Source of the DNA: Thermoplasmata archaeon UBA61
GTDB taxonomy: Archaea > Thermoplasmatota > Thermoplasmata > Lutacidiplasmatales > UBA184
Direction: 5' to 3'
NCBI GenBank assembly: GCA_002503985.1
Contig: DASW01000008.1
Coordinates: 62,001-126,000, forward strand
Length of the DNA stretch: 64,000 nucleotides
The position numbers and the translations under genes were made by a program. Position 1 is the first letter of the stretch; the number at the start of each line of letters is the position of its first letter. This document shows, in pieces, positions 7,903-17,119 of the stretch. The notes under the pieces were generated by a model that did not search any database, was not told the DNA's origin, and saw only the letters and a program-made list of their open reading frames with translations.

Positions 7903-9090
7903 GCCGGACCTCGGGACCTTCAGAAAGTACAGTAGCGGAAGGAACCCCACGGTGAGGGCGGCGGCGAACACCCAGCTCGCTTCGTAGCCGACCACCCCGA
8001 CGAGTACGCCGAAGATGATGGCGAACACGCTCCCGGCGAAGAGTTGGATGGCGTTCACGAAACCGATCGCGAGCGCCGTGTTCTCCCCGCGACCTTCGGG
8101 GAGGTAGGTCGGGACCAGGTAGAGGACCGCGAACAAGACGCCGTCCGCGAACCCGAGGAAAACGAACAACGGCCACAGGGCCTCCAGCGGAAGGAACGGG
8201 ATCAGCACCAGTCCCGCGCCGGACGCGACCCCCCACAGGACGAGGATCCTCCTCATGTCGGCCCGCCGCTCCGCGAACCATCCACCGATCGGTCCCCCGA
8301 GCACCTCGGTCAGGATCATGGCGGTCGGGAGGCCCGCGGCAAGAGCGATGGGCCAAGCAGGGTGGACCGATTTGGCGTACTGCACGAAGTACTGGGCCGC
8401 GATGTAGAACGCCGCCCACGCGCCGCACAGTCCGAGAGCCAAGGCCCAGAGGTTGCGGGAGCTGAGGATGGGTTTACCGGCTTTCCAAGCGGCCTTCCAA
8501 TTCTCGGGGAGTCCGGTCAGGTGGAGCGGAGGCAGCAAGAAGGCCGCGCCGACACAGAGGGCGAGGAGCCCCAACCCCCCGACCGCGAGGGCCCATTGCC
8601 ATCCCGCGAACGCTCCGATGAGGGCACCGCCGAGGAGACCGGTGGCCGAGCCGATCGCGAACCCCGAGTTGTAGATCCCGATCACCGGCCCCCGGGACCC
8701 CACCGGGTAGTACGATGAGACGAGCCCGAGCGCCGGTGCGAAGAAGAAGGCCGCCCCGGCCCCCGCGCCGAAGCGGAGCAGGGCCAGCACCACCCAGTCG
8801 GGAGAGAACGCCGAAGCAAAGCAGAACGTTCCCATCAGGGCCAGCGCGAAGATCGAGGTGCTCCGATACCCCCGACGCATCGCCCAGAACCCCGCCGGGA
8901 CTTGGAAGACCCCGGCCCCGACGAGGAACGCGCCGAGGACGATTCCGAGCTGCTCGGTGTTGGCGTCGAGCCCCTTCCCGACGAGCGGAAGCACGGCACC
9001 GATGTTGTACCAACTGAACGCGTAGACGATACGGGCGAGGACCAGCAGGGTGGCCGCCGCGCGCCGTTCCGACAGGTCGAGCTCGGTCAC
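7867..9090 (-). CDS. MFS transporter
   Basis: 407 residues, almost entirely hydrophobic, with about 12 membrane helices and a short central loop. The loop after TM2 (FWAMRRGYRS) resembles the MFS A-motif region, and two gene halves of similar length are seen. The substrate is unknown. Its ATG overlaps the upstream hydrolase stop as ATGA (9087-9090), so it is translated as the last gene of the 11654-7867 operon. Confidence 0.85.
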   Translation of the reverse strand: MTELDLSERRAAATLLVLARIVYAFSWYNIGAVLPLVGKGLDANTEQLGIVLGAFLVGAGVFQVPAGFWAMRRGYRSTSIFALALMGTFCFASAFSPDWVVLALLRFGAGAGAAFFFAPALGLVSSYYPVGSRGPVIGIYNSGFAIGSATGLLGGALIGAFAGWQWALAVGGLGLLALCVGAAFLLPPLHLTGLPENWKAAWKAGKPILSSRNLWALALGLCGAWAAFYIAAQYFVQYAKSVHPAWPIALAAGLPTAMILTEVLGGPIGGWFAERRADMRRILVLWGVASGAGLVLIPFLPLEALWPLFVFLGFADGVLFAVLYLVPTYLPEGRGENTALAIGFVNAIQLFAGSVFAIIFGVLVGVVGYEASWVFAAALTVGFLPLLYFLKVPRSGSADPALDRALT

Positions 9091-10028
9091 TTCGGGTCCC
9101 GTCCCAGGAGCCCTCGCGTCTCGAAGTACCGCAGGAACCCTTGAGCGGCGAGGGAGTAGCTGGAGATGATTGACTCCCCCTCGGCTGGGGCGGAGGCTCC
9201 GGTCCCCGTGAGGTCGTACGCTTTCAGCCGCCCGGCGACGAACTCGGGGTCTGCCTTCTCACGGGCCGCCGCGAGCGCAACGTCCCGCCATTGCTCCACG
9301 ACCGTGCGATAGCGCATCAGGTCGGCCGCGCCATCGGGGCTCGGGCCGAAGTGACTGAAGAGGACCACCTTGGGGTCGGTCCGGCGCATCGCATCGAGGC
9401 TGGCGAACAGCTGGTCCAGGTCGAGGTCCGGGGGCGGGACCGCCGGGCGAAGGTGCGACGAGTGTTCCAGCCGGACCCCGGCCCCGTCCCCGGTGAACAC
9501 GCCGCGGAGGGCGGTATCGAAGAACGCGAGGTGATGGCGGGCATGCCCGGGCGTGGCGAGGACCTGGAGCTCGCCGTGGTCGACAGGGAACCGCTCCCCG
9601 CCTCGCAGCGCGACGATCCTCGCCGCGGGCACCGGGGCAATCGTACCCCACAGGCGGTCGGAGGCAGCGGTCCCCCACGCCCGACGGGCGCTCGCGACGA
9701 GACGCGTTGGGTCGACCATGTGCGGCACCCCGAGCTCGTGCGCGTAGAAGGTCGCCTTCGGGAACGCATCGACGACCGCTCCCATTCCGCCGGCGTGGTC
9801 GAGATGGACATGCGTCACGAAGACGTGGCGGACCTCCTCGGGGGACACGCCCGCCTGTGCGACCCCGGCGAGCAGGGCCTCCCGACAGGTGGACGGGCCG
9901 GTCTCCACGAGAGTCCAGCCTTCGCTCTCGGGCAGCAGGTACGCGGCGACGAGCCCTTCGGTGTCCCGGAAATCGAGGTCGAGCAGCAATCGCCCCTGAC
10001 CCAGTTCTCGAACCCGAGGAGAGGTCAT
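9087..10028 (-). CDS. Metallo-beta-lactamase-fold hydrolase
   Basis: 313 residues. The metal-binding signature THVHLDHAGG lies at residues 72-81, with later histidines in ATPGHARHHL and the ligand Asp in VFTGDGAG, the glyoxalase II-like order HxHxDH...H...D...H. LFSHFGPSP supplies the last His. Such enzymes hydrolyse thioesters, lactones or other esters; no substrate can be named. It is cytoplasmic, lies 10 nt after the M50 protease gene and is translationally coupled to the MFS transporter. Confidence 0.88.
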   Translation of the reverse strand: MTSPRVRELGQGRLLLDLDFRDTEGLVAAYLLPESEGWTLVETGPSTCREALLAGVAQAGVSPEEVRHVFVTHVHLDHAGGMGAVVDAFPKATFYAHELGVPHMVDPTRLVASARRAWGTAASDRLWGTIAPVPAARIVALRGGERFPVDHGELQVLATPGHARHHLAFFDTALRGVFTGDGAGVRLEHSSHLRPAVPPPDLDLDQLFASLDAMRRTDPKVVLFSHFGPSPDGAADLMRYRTVVEQWRDVALAAAREKADPEFVAGRLKAYDLTGTGASAPAEGESIISSYSLAAQGFLRYFETRGLLGRDPK

Positions 10029-10038
10029 CGCAGAAGCA

Positions 10039-10752
10039 TCACCACGCCAAGAACGGCGACCCGTAAGAGTAGAAGGCGGTGTAGCACACGCCGAGGAACA
10101 CCGCGGCCACGAGGAACGCGACGGCCCAGCGGGCCACGCCCCATCGGAGAACCTTGGCCCCGTCCAGCGGACCGATCGGTAGGAGGTTGAACGTCGCGAA
10201 CAGAGTGTTGATCATCGCGAGGAACAGCAGGGCGGCCGACGCATCCGAAGCAAGGGCGAACGTCGCGAGGGAGGCTCCGTAGAATCCGGCGGCGAAGAGG
10301 AGGTTCGACACCGGGCCCGCGACGCCCGTCAGTCCCCATCCTCGCCGGTCCCGGGGGTCCATTCCGTCCACCATGGTCGCTCCCGGCGCCGCGAACAGGA
10401 AGCCGGCGGCCGAACTGATGATCGAAAGGAACAGACCGGTCGGCCACATTCGGAATTCGGCCCAGTACCCGAGTCGGCGAGCGACCACCTTGTGAGCCAT
10501 TTCGTGCGCGAGGAAGCCGGTCAGGGCGGCGGCCACGGCGATAAGGACGTAGAAGAGGGGGATCGGGGCCACGAGGCCGGTCAGCGTCCCCCCCTCGAGG
10601 AGGCCTCGGCCGCTAAGAATGATCATGAGGTCTGCGGTCAGTACTAGGAATGCGACCGTGGCGTGGACCAGCTCGGTCCGCGAGGTCCGATGGGTGGTCG
10701 GCGGGGGAGCCGCCGGCGTCCAAACGGTGTAATCGAATGGTCCGCCGCTCAT
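10039..10752 (-). CDS. Site-2 protease-like M50 membrane metalloprotease
   Basis: 237 residues. The zinc motif HEMAH lies at residues 83-87 within a membrane helix. The second M50 signature, NLLPIGPLDGAKV at 189-201, supplies the third ligand Asp. Several hydrophobic segments give a compact S2P core without PDZ or CBS domains. Such proteases cut within transmembrane helices of substrate proteins. The start is the ATG at 10752, which overlaps the preceding gene's stop as ATGA. The rest of the long open frame upstream of 10752 is the shadow of the neighbouring gene. Confidence 0.9.
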   Translation of the reverse strand: MSGGPFDYTVWTPAAPPPTTHRTSRTELVHATVAFLVLTADLMIILSGRGLLEGGTLTGLVAPIPLFYVLIAVAAALTGFLAHEMAHKVVARRLGYWAEFRMWPTGLFLSIISSAAGFLFAAPGATMVDGMDPRDRRGWGLTGVAGPVSNLLFAAGFYGASLATFALASDASAALLFLAMINTLFATFNLLPIGPLDGAKVLRWGVARWAVAFLVAAVFLGVCYTAFYSYGSPFLAW

Positions 10753-11654
10753 GCTCGCACCTCCGAGGTTCGCGACGGGAGCGGTTCGACCGGCATGGGT
10801 CCTTTGGGGTTTCCCCCCGCGAGCATTGTTCGGACCAGCTCGGCACCGGCGGCGAGCCGCGGACCCGGACGACTGAAGTACGCCTCGTCCGCGACGAACG
10901 TCCCCAACGGGGACCGAACCGATCGGACCGCGGCTAAGAGCTCCAGGTCGTCGACGAGCTCTCGTTTCGTCCGCGCGACCGAGAAGCTGCACGGGCTCAC
11001 CAAGAGGAGGTCCGGGGGCCGCTGGGCCAGCTCGGGCCAGGTCGTCCGGGCTCCCGGTTCGGAGGACCGCGGGCCGACAGGAACCCCTCCCGCCGCCACG
11101 ACCAGGTCGGGGGTCCAGAGACCCGCGAGGATCGGCGGGTCGAGCCATTCGACGACGGCCACGGTCCGGCCCGTGGAGTGAGCTTCTCGTGTGCGGGCCC
11201 GCAGCGAGCGCGCGAGCTCCCTCCCTCCATCGGGATCTCCTAACGCTTCGCCGACCGTCTCGACCGAGTCCCAGACCTCCGAGAGGCGGGTCGGCGCGAG
11301 CGAAACGACACGCGGACGCACTCCGGCGAGCGCGCAGGCCGAGACGACCTCCTCCTCTGTGACGGAGCAGACCCCGCAGAGGTTCTGGGTCAGAAGGAGG
11401 TCCGGCTTCAGTTCCCGGAGAAGGGGGATGTCCAGCTCGTACAGGCTCTCGTTCCGACCCCGAGCGCGACGTACCCGCTCGTCGATCTCTCTCGATGGGC
11501 GGTCCGAGTCCCACGTGCGAGGATGCATGACGATCGGGAGTTTGTGGACCGCCGGGGGAAAGTCGCACTCGGAGCTTCGGGCGACCAGCTCCGAGCCGTG
11601 GCCGAGGGCGTCGACGATCTCGGTCGCGCTCGGCAACACCGAGATGACCCGCAT
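10749..11654 (-). CDS. BtuF/FepB-type binding protein (cytosolic, cobalamin-binding-like)
   Basis: 301 residues, periplasmic-binding-protein class III fold. The N-terminus (RVISVLPSATEIVDALG) and the LLTQNLCGVC segment are typical of COG0614 cobalamin/iron-chelate binding proteins. No signal peptide or lipobox precedes the domain, so it probably stays in the cytoplasm, unlike ABC-coupled relatives; no BtuC/BtuD genes are nearby. First gene of an operon with the M50 protease, the beta-lactamase-fold hydrolase and the MFS transporter. A PduO-type adenosyltransferase at 46188 shows that cobalamin is used, but ligand identity is inferred. Confidence 0.78.
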   Translation of the reverse strand: MRVISVLPSATEIVDALGHGSELVARSSECDFPPAVHKLPIVMHPRTWDSDRPSREIDERVRRARGRNESLYELDIPLLRELKPDLLLTQNLCGVCSVTEEEVVSACALAGVRPRVVSLAPTRLSEVWDSVETVGEALGDPDGGRELARSLRARTREAHSTGRTVAVVEWLDPPILAGLWTPDLVVAAGGVPVGPRSSEPGARTTWPELAQRPPDLLLVSPCSFSVARTKRELVDDLELLAAVRSVRSPLGTFVADEAYFSRPGPRLAAGAELVRTMLAGGNPKGPMPVEPLPSRTSEVRA

Positions 11655-11687
11655 CCAGCCTCCGGAGAGTTCCGAGTCGGTGCCGGC

Positions 11688-12818
11688 CTACTTACGTTTA
11701 CGGGGGGCCTTTCGGGCGCTCGGGCCTGGGCTAGGGGTTTGGGCGGGCGCTTTCGCGGGAGTCGGCGGCGGGGTGGGACGGCGGCGGGCCTTCTTCGGAG
11801 AGGGTCGCTTCTTGAGAGCAGGAGCTGCCGCCGATGACGCGGCCGTCGCCGGGGCCGCCGGAGGTTCGGGAGGCGGTCGGCCGAGGTGTTTGCACAGAGC
11901 TGCTTCTCGCTCGTACGTAAGGCCGAGCCGTCGCGCCTCGAGCCGTTCTTCCTGACCCTTCGCCTTGTCGCCCGTTCGCATGAGCGCCTCCGAGCGGAGG
12001 AAGCGCAGCTGAGACTCTTCGGGAGTCTTCGTGAGGAGGGCCTCGATCTCGGTCTTGGCCCCCGCCCAGTCGCCGAGCTCGATGAGCGCGGCGAGGAGAT
12101 GGGCATGCACCTCGGCGCGGGACCCGTCCTCCGCGAGCAGCTTTCGGTAGGCCGCGACCTCCTCCTTGGGTCGGGCGCGCGCTCCGAGGACCGCGCCCTT
12201 CCCGAGGCGGGCCTCGAGGTCATCGGGGCGCACCGCGAGGACCTCGTCGAAAGCTCGGTCGGCGTCATCGATCAACCCGATCCCCAGCAGGGCACGGCCG
12301 ACGCCGACCCGGGCCGGCAGGAACCCTGGCTTCAGTTCCGTGGCCTGGCGATAGAACCGAAGGGCGAGGGCCGGGACCCCCCAGTCGAGCCAGGTCCGGG
12401 CGCGGTGCATGATCCCGTCGAGCTGTTGAGCGCTCGGGAGGAGGCGGCGCGCCTCCTTCGGCGGGGGTCGCGGCTCCTGGCCCAAGTACGTCTCGAGGCC
12501 CAGCTGGCGTGCGAGCTCGCCGAAGCGGGCTCCTTCTACGATGGTCCCCCCGTGGTTCGTGATCTCTTGGGAGAAGGCGAGGGGAAGGTGGCCGGGGGTA
12601 AGGACGACCAGCCGCACGAGAACGTTCCCTTCGCCCCCCAACAGTTGGCGGATGGTCTCGAGCGAGACCGTGTTCGGGTCTTCGAGGAACGAGTAGAGAA
12701 AGCCGTCGCTGGTGCGGAGCGCGAGGCCCTCGGGGGTCGGCTTTGCCGCGTCGAGCCGTTGGCCCATCGCTTCCACGAGCGCGCTCGCGAGAGTCACGAA
12801 CGGAGTAGACGCCATCAC
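11688..12818 (-). CDS. TPR-repeat protein with basic C-terminal tail
   Basis: 376 residues. Residues 1-110 form a globular domain of unknown type (segments VRLVVLTPGHLP and ITNHGGTIVEGARFGELARQLG). Residues about 130-300 are helical TPR-like repeats (for example ALRFYRQATELKPGFLPARVGVGRALLGIG). The final 60 residues are Ala/Pro/Lys/Arg-rich, ending RKAPRKRK, and look disordered and nucleic-acid- or membrane-binding. Function unknown; a scaffold role is suggested by the TPRs. It is divergent from the prenyl synthase gene with a 52-nt gap. Confidence 0.75.
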   Translation of the reverse strand: MMASTPFVTLASALVEAMGQRLDAAKPTPEGLALRTSDGFLYSFLEDPNTVSLETIRQLLGGEGNVLVRLVVLTPGHLPLAFSQEITNHGGTIVEGARFGELARQLGLETYLGQEPRPPPKEARRLLPSAQQLDGIMHRARTWLDWGVPALALRFYRQATELKPGFLPARVGVGRALLGIGLIDDADRAFDEVLAVRPDDLEARLGKGAVLGARARPKEEVAAYRKLLAEDGSRAEVHAHLLAALIELGDWAGAKTEIEALLTKTPEESQLRFLRSEALMRTGDKAKGQEERLEARRLGLTYEREAALCKHLGRPPPEPPAAPATAASSAAAPALKKRPSPKKARRRPTPPPTPAKAPAQTPSPGPSARKAPRKRK

Positions 12819-12838
12819 GACCGCGAACGCCCGGTCCG

Positions 12839-12846
12839 TTAAATAG
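12839..12846 (+). promoter_or_regulatory. TATA box for prenyl synthase gene
   Basis: TTAAATAG centred about 28 nt before the GTG at 12871, consistent with a leaderless transcript and supporting the GTG start. Confidence 0.55.
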
Positions 12847-12870
12847 GATGGATGTCCAAATGCACGTGCC

Positions 12871-13932
12871 GTGGACCTCGCCGCCCTCTATCGGTTCCTA
12901 CCTTCTCTCGAACGCGAGCTGACCTCGTCCTACCGCCGAACGACCCAGCGCTCTCCGCGCGACATCCGTCCCTATCTCGAGGTGAACCGCGAGTTCACGC
13001 TGCGCGGCGGCAAGCGATTCCGCGCCATCTTAGTGCTGGCGGGCTACTACCTCGCCACCGGACGGAACCCCCGCCCCGCGCTGCCCGCGGCAGCCGCCCT
13101 CGAGCATTTTCAGAGCTGGATGCTGATCCACGACGACATCATCGACCACGCGGAGGAACGGAGAGGGGGACCCACCGTCCACCGGGCGATGGCCCAGGCG
13201 CACGGGCGCGAACACCGGGAGGGGTCGAGCGAGGACTACGGGGTCGGTATCGGCATCACGCTCGGCGACGTCGAGGAGCCGTTCACGGTCGAGGCGATCC
13301 TGTCGACCCGCGCTCCTCCGGCCCCCCGACTCGCGGCGTTGGCCGAGTACGTTCGGATGACCCGTCTCACGGCGTTCGGCCAGCTCCTGGACATCCGGAG
13401 CGGCGTCCTCGACCCGGGCTCGGTCCGGGAGGAGGATGTCCTCGCGGTCCACCGCTTCAAGTCCGCCATCTACACCGTGGTCTCGCCGCTCAAGATCGGG
13501 GCCCTCCTGGGGGGTAGCGCCCTTCCCCGCCTCCGCGACATCGAGACGTTCGGCACGAAGATCGGGATCGCCTTCCAACTGCGGGACGACGTCCTGGGAG
13601 CCGGATTCGATGCCGAGGCGTCGGGCAAGAGCTCGAACGACCTGATCGAAGGCAAGCGGACCCTCCTCGTCGTGAAGGCCTGGTCCAGCGGCTCCGATGC
13701 CGACCGCTCTCGGCTCTCCCGGGTGCTCGGGAACTCCCAAGCGACGCCCGAGGATGTGGAGCGGGCCCGGAACGTGATCCGGGACACGGGAAGCCTCGCC
13801 TACTCCGAGAAGCGGATCGACGAGCTCACCCGGGCGTCGCTACGTTGCGTCGACCGCAGCGGGACGATCCCCGCACGAGGAAAGCCGCTGCTGAAGGAAG
13901 TGGCGGAACGACTCGTCCGCCGAAAGTCGTGA
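12871..13932 (+). CDS. Polyprenyl (geranylgeranyl) diphosphate synthase
   Basis: 353 residues; condenses isopentenyl diphosphate with allylic diphosphates to make the C15-C20(-25) chains of archaeal lipids. GGKRFRAILV (47-56) and the first Asp-rich motif DDIID (88-92) are present, followed by the second site FQLRDDVLG (235-243) and GKRTLLV. An acidic insertion follows the first motif. The start is the GTG at 12871; nearby ATGs are out of frame. Chain length cannot be fixed from the sequence alone. Mevalonate kinase further along the window feeds the same pathway. Confidence 0.92.
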   Translation: MDLAALYRFLPSLERELTSSYRRTTQRSPRDIRPYLEVNREFTLRGGKRFRAILVLAGYYLATGRNPRPALPAAAALEHFQSWMLIHDDIIDHAEERRGGPTVHRAMAQAHGREHREGSSEDYGVGIGITLGDVEEPFTVEAILSTRAPPAPRLAALAEYVRMTRLTAFGQLLDIRSGVLDPGSVREEDVLAVHRFKSAIYTVVSPLKIGALLGGSALPRLRDIETFGTKIGIAFQLRDDVLGAGFDAEASGKSSNDLIEGKRTLLVVKAWSSGSDADRSRLSRVLGNSQATPEDVERARNVIRDTGSLAYSEKRIDELTRASLRCVDRSGTIPARGKPLLKEVAERLVRRKS

Positions 13933-13954
13933 TGCGCGCCTACGGGGGCGCCGC

Positions 13955-14353
13955 TTAGCTTTCGGACTCGGAAGGGGAGCTCGAGCTCGGCCCCTGCTGA
14001 GGCACGGCGCCCGCGGCCTGCAGCGCCTGGGAGAGGTCCTGCTGCATCGTGGTGTACCGCTCCTTGAGGTGGTTCTCCTGGCGTTCGATCGCCTTCAAGC
14101 GAACCTCCGTCGTCTCCTTGTCCTCGGTGAGGAGGTCCTCGACCTCCTTGCGGCTCTTCGCGCGGACCAAGAGCCCGCCGATCGGTCGGTACACGACGGC
14201 GTCCTCGGGTAGTGTCTTAAGTTCCTCGAGAGTGTGCGTGACCTCGCGCAGCTTCAGGTCGATCTGGAGGCGCTGCTGCTGGACGGCGCCCAGCTCCTGT
14301 TGGAGGCGCTGGAACTGCCGGATATCGTTCTGGAGCTTCGCGGGTAGCGCCAC
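13955..14353 (-). CDS. pfdB: Prefoldin subunit beta
   Basis: 132 residues. Two long coiled-coil helices (about 5-50 and 75-115) flank a beta hairpin containing DAVVYRPIGGLLV, the classic prefoldin-beta arrangement. The hexamer of two alpha and four beta subunits holds unfolded proteins for the thermosome; the alpha gene is at 23856-24314. The tail (about 116-132) is a Ser/Glu/Pro-rich extension. It follows Pcc1 and PurB on the same strand. Confidence 0.93.
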   Translation of the reverse strand: MALPAKLQNDIRQFQRLQQELGAVQQQRLQIDLKLREVTHTLEELKTLPEDAVVYRPIGGLLVRAKSRKEVEDLLTEDKETTEVRLKAIERQENHLKERYTTMQQDLSQALQAAGAVPQQGPSSSSPSESES

Positions 14354-14412
14354 GGGCGGGGTGACCGGCTGTCCAACATAAGCGCTTCGGGAGTGCTACC
14401 CGAGCGCGCCGG

Positions 14413-14682
14413 TCACCTCGACCGGTCGACGGCCCGGGCCGTGGCGAGGGACAGGTGGATCCATCCCAGGTAGGTGTTGAGGGCCGCCCGCATCGCCCCG
14501 GAATCCCTGGCGGAGATGGTGATCTCGAGCGAGCCCCCCGGTCCCCGGCGCATCTCGGCTTGAGCCCTCGGCACCTCCCGGGACGCCTCGGGACGAAGAG
14601 CTTGCTCGAGCCAATCCAGTACCGTGGGGTTCTCCACCGCCACCCGGACGGACGCCGTCCAGGCGAAAGGAGGCTCCGTCAT
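14413..14682 (-). CDS. KEOPS complex subunit Pcc1-like
   Basis: 89 residues with the Pcc1 pattern: a strand-rich start (WTASVRVAVENPT), an RPEA segment, LEITISARDSGAMRAALNTYLGWI and a C-terminal helix. Pcc1 is the small dimerising subunit of KEOPS, which makes the t6A modification of tRNA. The ATG at 14682 overlaps the purB stop as ATGA, so the two are translationally coupled, and prefoldin beta follows. Kae1 and Bud32 are not in this window. Confidence 0.82.
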   Translation of the reverse strand: MTEPPFAWTASVRVAVENPTVLDWLEQALRPEASREVPRAQAEMRRGPGGSLEITISARDSGAMRAALNTYLGWIHLSLATARAVDRSR

Positions 14683-16046
14683 CGCGCGAGGCGCCGGTCG
14701 AGCTCCGCGAGGATGCGGTCGGTCTTGACCGCCGCCGCGAGGACGTAGGTCGACGGGTCGAGGAGGCTGTCGACCTCCGCCGGCGAAAGGTGGGCTCGGA
14801 CCGCCGGATGGGCCTTGGCGCGCTCGGCGAGCGGGGGCCCCTTCGCTCCGTCGCTGGTCAGGGTCCGGAGAAGCTCGTGGGCCGTGGACCGGGCGAGCCC
14901 CTTCGTAGTGAGCGCGAGCATCAGGTTCTCGGTCATCGCGCCCCCACCGGAGCGCGCGATCTCGGCGGCCATCTTCGGCGCGTCGACGTGCAGGCCGTGG
15001 AAGACCTCGGTCAGCTTCGTCAACAGGTCGTCGGTGAGCACGATGGCGTGGGGGAGGACGATGCGCTCGTTCGCCGAGTTCGCAAGGTCCCGTTCGTGCC
15101 ACTGGACCATGTTCTCGAGCGGCGGCAAGGCGAAGGCGCGCACGAGCCGAGCGAGGCTCGTAACGTTCTCCGAGACCATCGGGTTCCGCTTCTGGGCCAT
15201 GGTCGAACTGCCGACCTGGTGAGCTTCGTCGAACGGTTCGGATACCTCCGCGATCTCCGTGCGCTGCAGGTTCCGCACCTCGGTGGCGAGGCGCTCCGCG
15301 GTCGAGGCGATGAGCGCGAGAAGGTTCGTGAACTCGGCGATGCGGTCGCGGCCCACGATCTGCGTGGGGGCTTCGTCCGCCGTGAGACCGAGCCGACGCA
15401 TCACCGACGTCTCGAGCTCGGCCGCCCGGGCGCCGAAACCCGCCCCCGTCCCGACCGCTCCCGCCATCTTCCCCACCGCGAGGCGGGGGACTAATTCGTC
15501 CAGCCGGTCGCGGTGGCGGCTCACCTCGGCCGCGGCCACGGCGACCTTGTAGCCGAAGCTGATCGGCACGCCGTGCTGGCCGTGCGTGCGGCCCACCTCG
15601 GGGGTAGCCCGATGCGTACGGGCCAGCGCGACCAACGTCCGTGCGAGCTCCGTGAGGTCGCCACGGAGGATCGCCGCGCTTTCCTTGAGCTCGAGAGCGA
15701 GGGCGGTGTCGGTGATGTCTGCGCTGGTCGCCCCAAAGTGGACCCACCGACCCGAGGGTCCCGCGGCCTCGGCCAAGGCCCGAGTGATGGCCATGACGTC
15801 GTGGCGGAGCGTCCGCTCGAGGGCATCCACGCGTTCGAGAGAGACGTGGGAGAGGTTCGCTGCCTGGTCGATGGCCGCGGCGGCGTCGGCCGGTACCATG
15901 CCGAGCTCCGCTTCGGAGAGCGCCAGAGCGGCTTCCACTCGCAGCGCTCGGTTGAGCCGGGCTTCCCGAGAGAAGATCTCGCGGACGGAGTCTCGACCGT
16001 ACCGGAACTCGAGCGGGCAGAAGAGGGACTCAGCCTCGTCCGGCAT
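14679..16046 (-). CDS. purB: Adenylosuccinate lyase
   Basis: 455 residues. The fumarase/aspartase superfamily signature GSSTMAQKRNP is intact (around residue 280), and the earlier conserved blocks VHFGATSADITDTA and GRTHGQHGVPISFGYK carry the catalytic histidines. The enzyme acts twice in purine synthesis, releasing fumarate from SAICAR and from adenylosuccinate. A TATATA box lies about 24 nt before the ATG, implying a leaderless mRNA. First gene of a purB-pcc1-pfdB run. PurF is at 37878-39284. Confidence 0.96.
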   Translation of the reverse strand: MPDEAESLFCPLEFRYGRDSVREIFSREARLNRALRVEAALALSEAELGMVPADAAAAIDQAANLSHVSLERVDALERTLRHDVMAITRALAEAAGPSGRWVHFGATSADITDTALALELKESAAILRGDLTELARTLVALARTHRATPEVGRTHGQHGVPISFGYKVAVAAAEVSRHRDRLDELVPRLAVGKMAGAVGTGAGFGARAAELETSVMRRLGLTADEAPTQIVGRDRIAEFTNLLALIASTAERLATEVRNLQRTEIAEVSEPFDEAHQVGSSTMAQKRNPMVSENVTSLARLVRAFALPPLENMVQWHERDLANSANERIVLPHAIVLTDDLLTKLTEVFHGLHVDAPKMAAEIARSGGGAMTENLMLALTTKGLARSTAHELLRTLTSDGAKGPPLAERAKAHPAVRAHLSPAEVDSLLDPSTYVLAAAVKTDRILAELDRRLAR

Positions 16047-16067
16047 GTTCCGAGACCCGCCGCTGGG

Positions 16068-16073
16068 TATATA
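16068..16073 (-). promoter_or_regulatory. TATA box for purB
   Basis: TATATA about 24 nt before the purB ATG at 16046, in the 119-nt divergent gap with the carbamate kinase gene. Confidence 0.55.
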
Positions 16074-16165
16074 GGCGTATTCCGGCCGCGCGCCTCGGAC
16101 GGCCGTATAGCCGATTCCACCGTCGAACTATTCATCCCGGGCCGGGATGGCCGGGACGAGGACCG

Positions 16166-17119
16166 ATGGCCGGGATCTTGGTCGCCCTGGGAGGGAACGC
16201 CCTGCATCGAGCCGGGGGGCGCGGTTCCTGGGACGAGGCCCGAGGGCAGATGCGCCTGGCGGTCGGGGTCCTCGCCGAGATCGCCGCCCTGGGCGAACCG
16301 CTCGTGATATCGCACGGGAACGGTCCTCAGGTGGGCGCGCTCCTCCGCCAGAACGAGCTCGCCGCCCGGGAGATACCGCCCCGACCGATGGACGTCCTGG
16401 GGGCAGAGACCCAGGGGCAGATCGGCTATCTCATCCAGACCGAGCTCACCCCTGCCCTGCGTCGGCGCAGGGTGGACCGGTCGGTGCTGACGGTCATCAG
16501 CCGTACGGAGGTCTCCGCCGACGACCCAGCGTTCTCGCACCCTTCGAAGCCCGTCGGCCGGTACTACCCCGAGGATGAGGCTCGAGTCCTTCGAAAGCAG
16601 TACGGCTGGGCGATGCAGTACGATGGCGCTCGCGGCGGTTGGCGGCGCATCGTCCCGTCCCCCCGGCCGGTGCGCTGGATCGAGGGTACCGCGGTCCGCA
16701 CGCTTCTCGAGTCGAGCGTGGGTTCCAGCTGGATCCCGGTCGTCGCGGGGGGCGGGGGCATCCCCGTCGTCCGGAAGCCGGACGGGACGTACGAAGGCGT
16801 GGAGGCAGTGATCGACAAGGACCTCGCCGCGTCGCTCGTGGCGCGTGAGCTCGGGGTCCACACCCTCGCGATCGTGACGGACGTCCCCGGCGCGGCCATA
16901 TCGTTCGGCAAGCGAGGCGAGCGATGGCTGACCGAGGTGTCCCGGCGAGAGCTCGCCGACTACCTGAAGCGGGGAGAGTTCGGGGACGGGTCCATGGGAC
17001 CCAAGGTCGCCGCCGGCCTAGAGTTCCTCGACGGGGGAGGGCACCGGTTCGTCATCACGGACATCCCATCGCTCGCGCGCGCGCTGCGCGGCGAGGCCGG
17101 GACCCGCGTCGAGGCCTAA
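16166..17119 (+). CDS. Carbamate kinase-like amino acid kinase
   Basis: 317 residues. ILVALGGNALHRAGGRGSW at the N-terminus, VISHGNGPQVGALL, DVLGAETQGQIGYLIQ, VVAGGGGIPVV and VEAVIDKDLAASLVA are the ordered motifs of carbamate kinases. The enzyme interconverts carbamoyl phosphate plus ADP with carbamate and ATP, either in arginine catabolism or to supply carbamoyl phosphate. No arginine deiminase or ornithine carbamoyltransferase gene is in the window. Its stop overlaps the convergent asparagine-synthase-like gene by 4 nt. Confidence 0.92.
   Translation: MAGILVALGGNALHRAGGRGSWDEARGQMRLAVGVLAEIAALGEPLVISHGNGPQVGALLRQNELAAREIPPRPMDVLGAETQGQIGYLIQTELTPALRRRRVDRSVLTVISRTEVSADDPAFSHPSKPVGRYYPEDEARVLRKQYGWAMQYDGARGGWRRIVPSPRPVRWIEGTAVRTLLESSVGSSWIPVVAGGGGIPVVRKPDGTYEGVEAVIDKDLAASLVARELGVHTLAIVTDVPGAAISFGKRGERWLTEVSRRELADYLKRGEFGDGSMGPKVAAGLEFLDGGGHRFVITDIPSLARALRGEAGTRVEA

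Noticed and set aside
10039..11568. A single 509-residue fusion of an N-terminal domain with the M50 protease
   Set aside because: The N-terminal half is an off-frame reading of the BtuF-like gene; ATGA coupling marks the true protease start at 10752.
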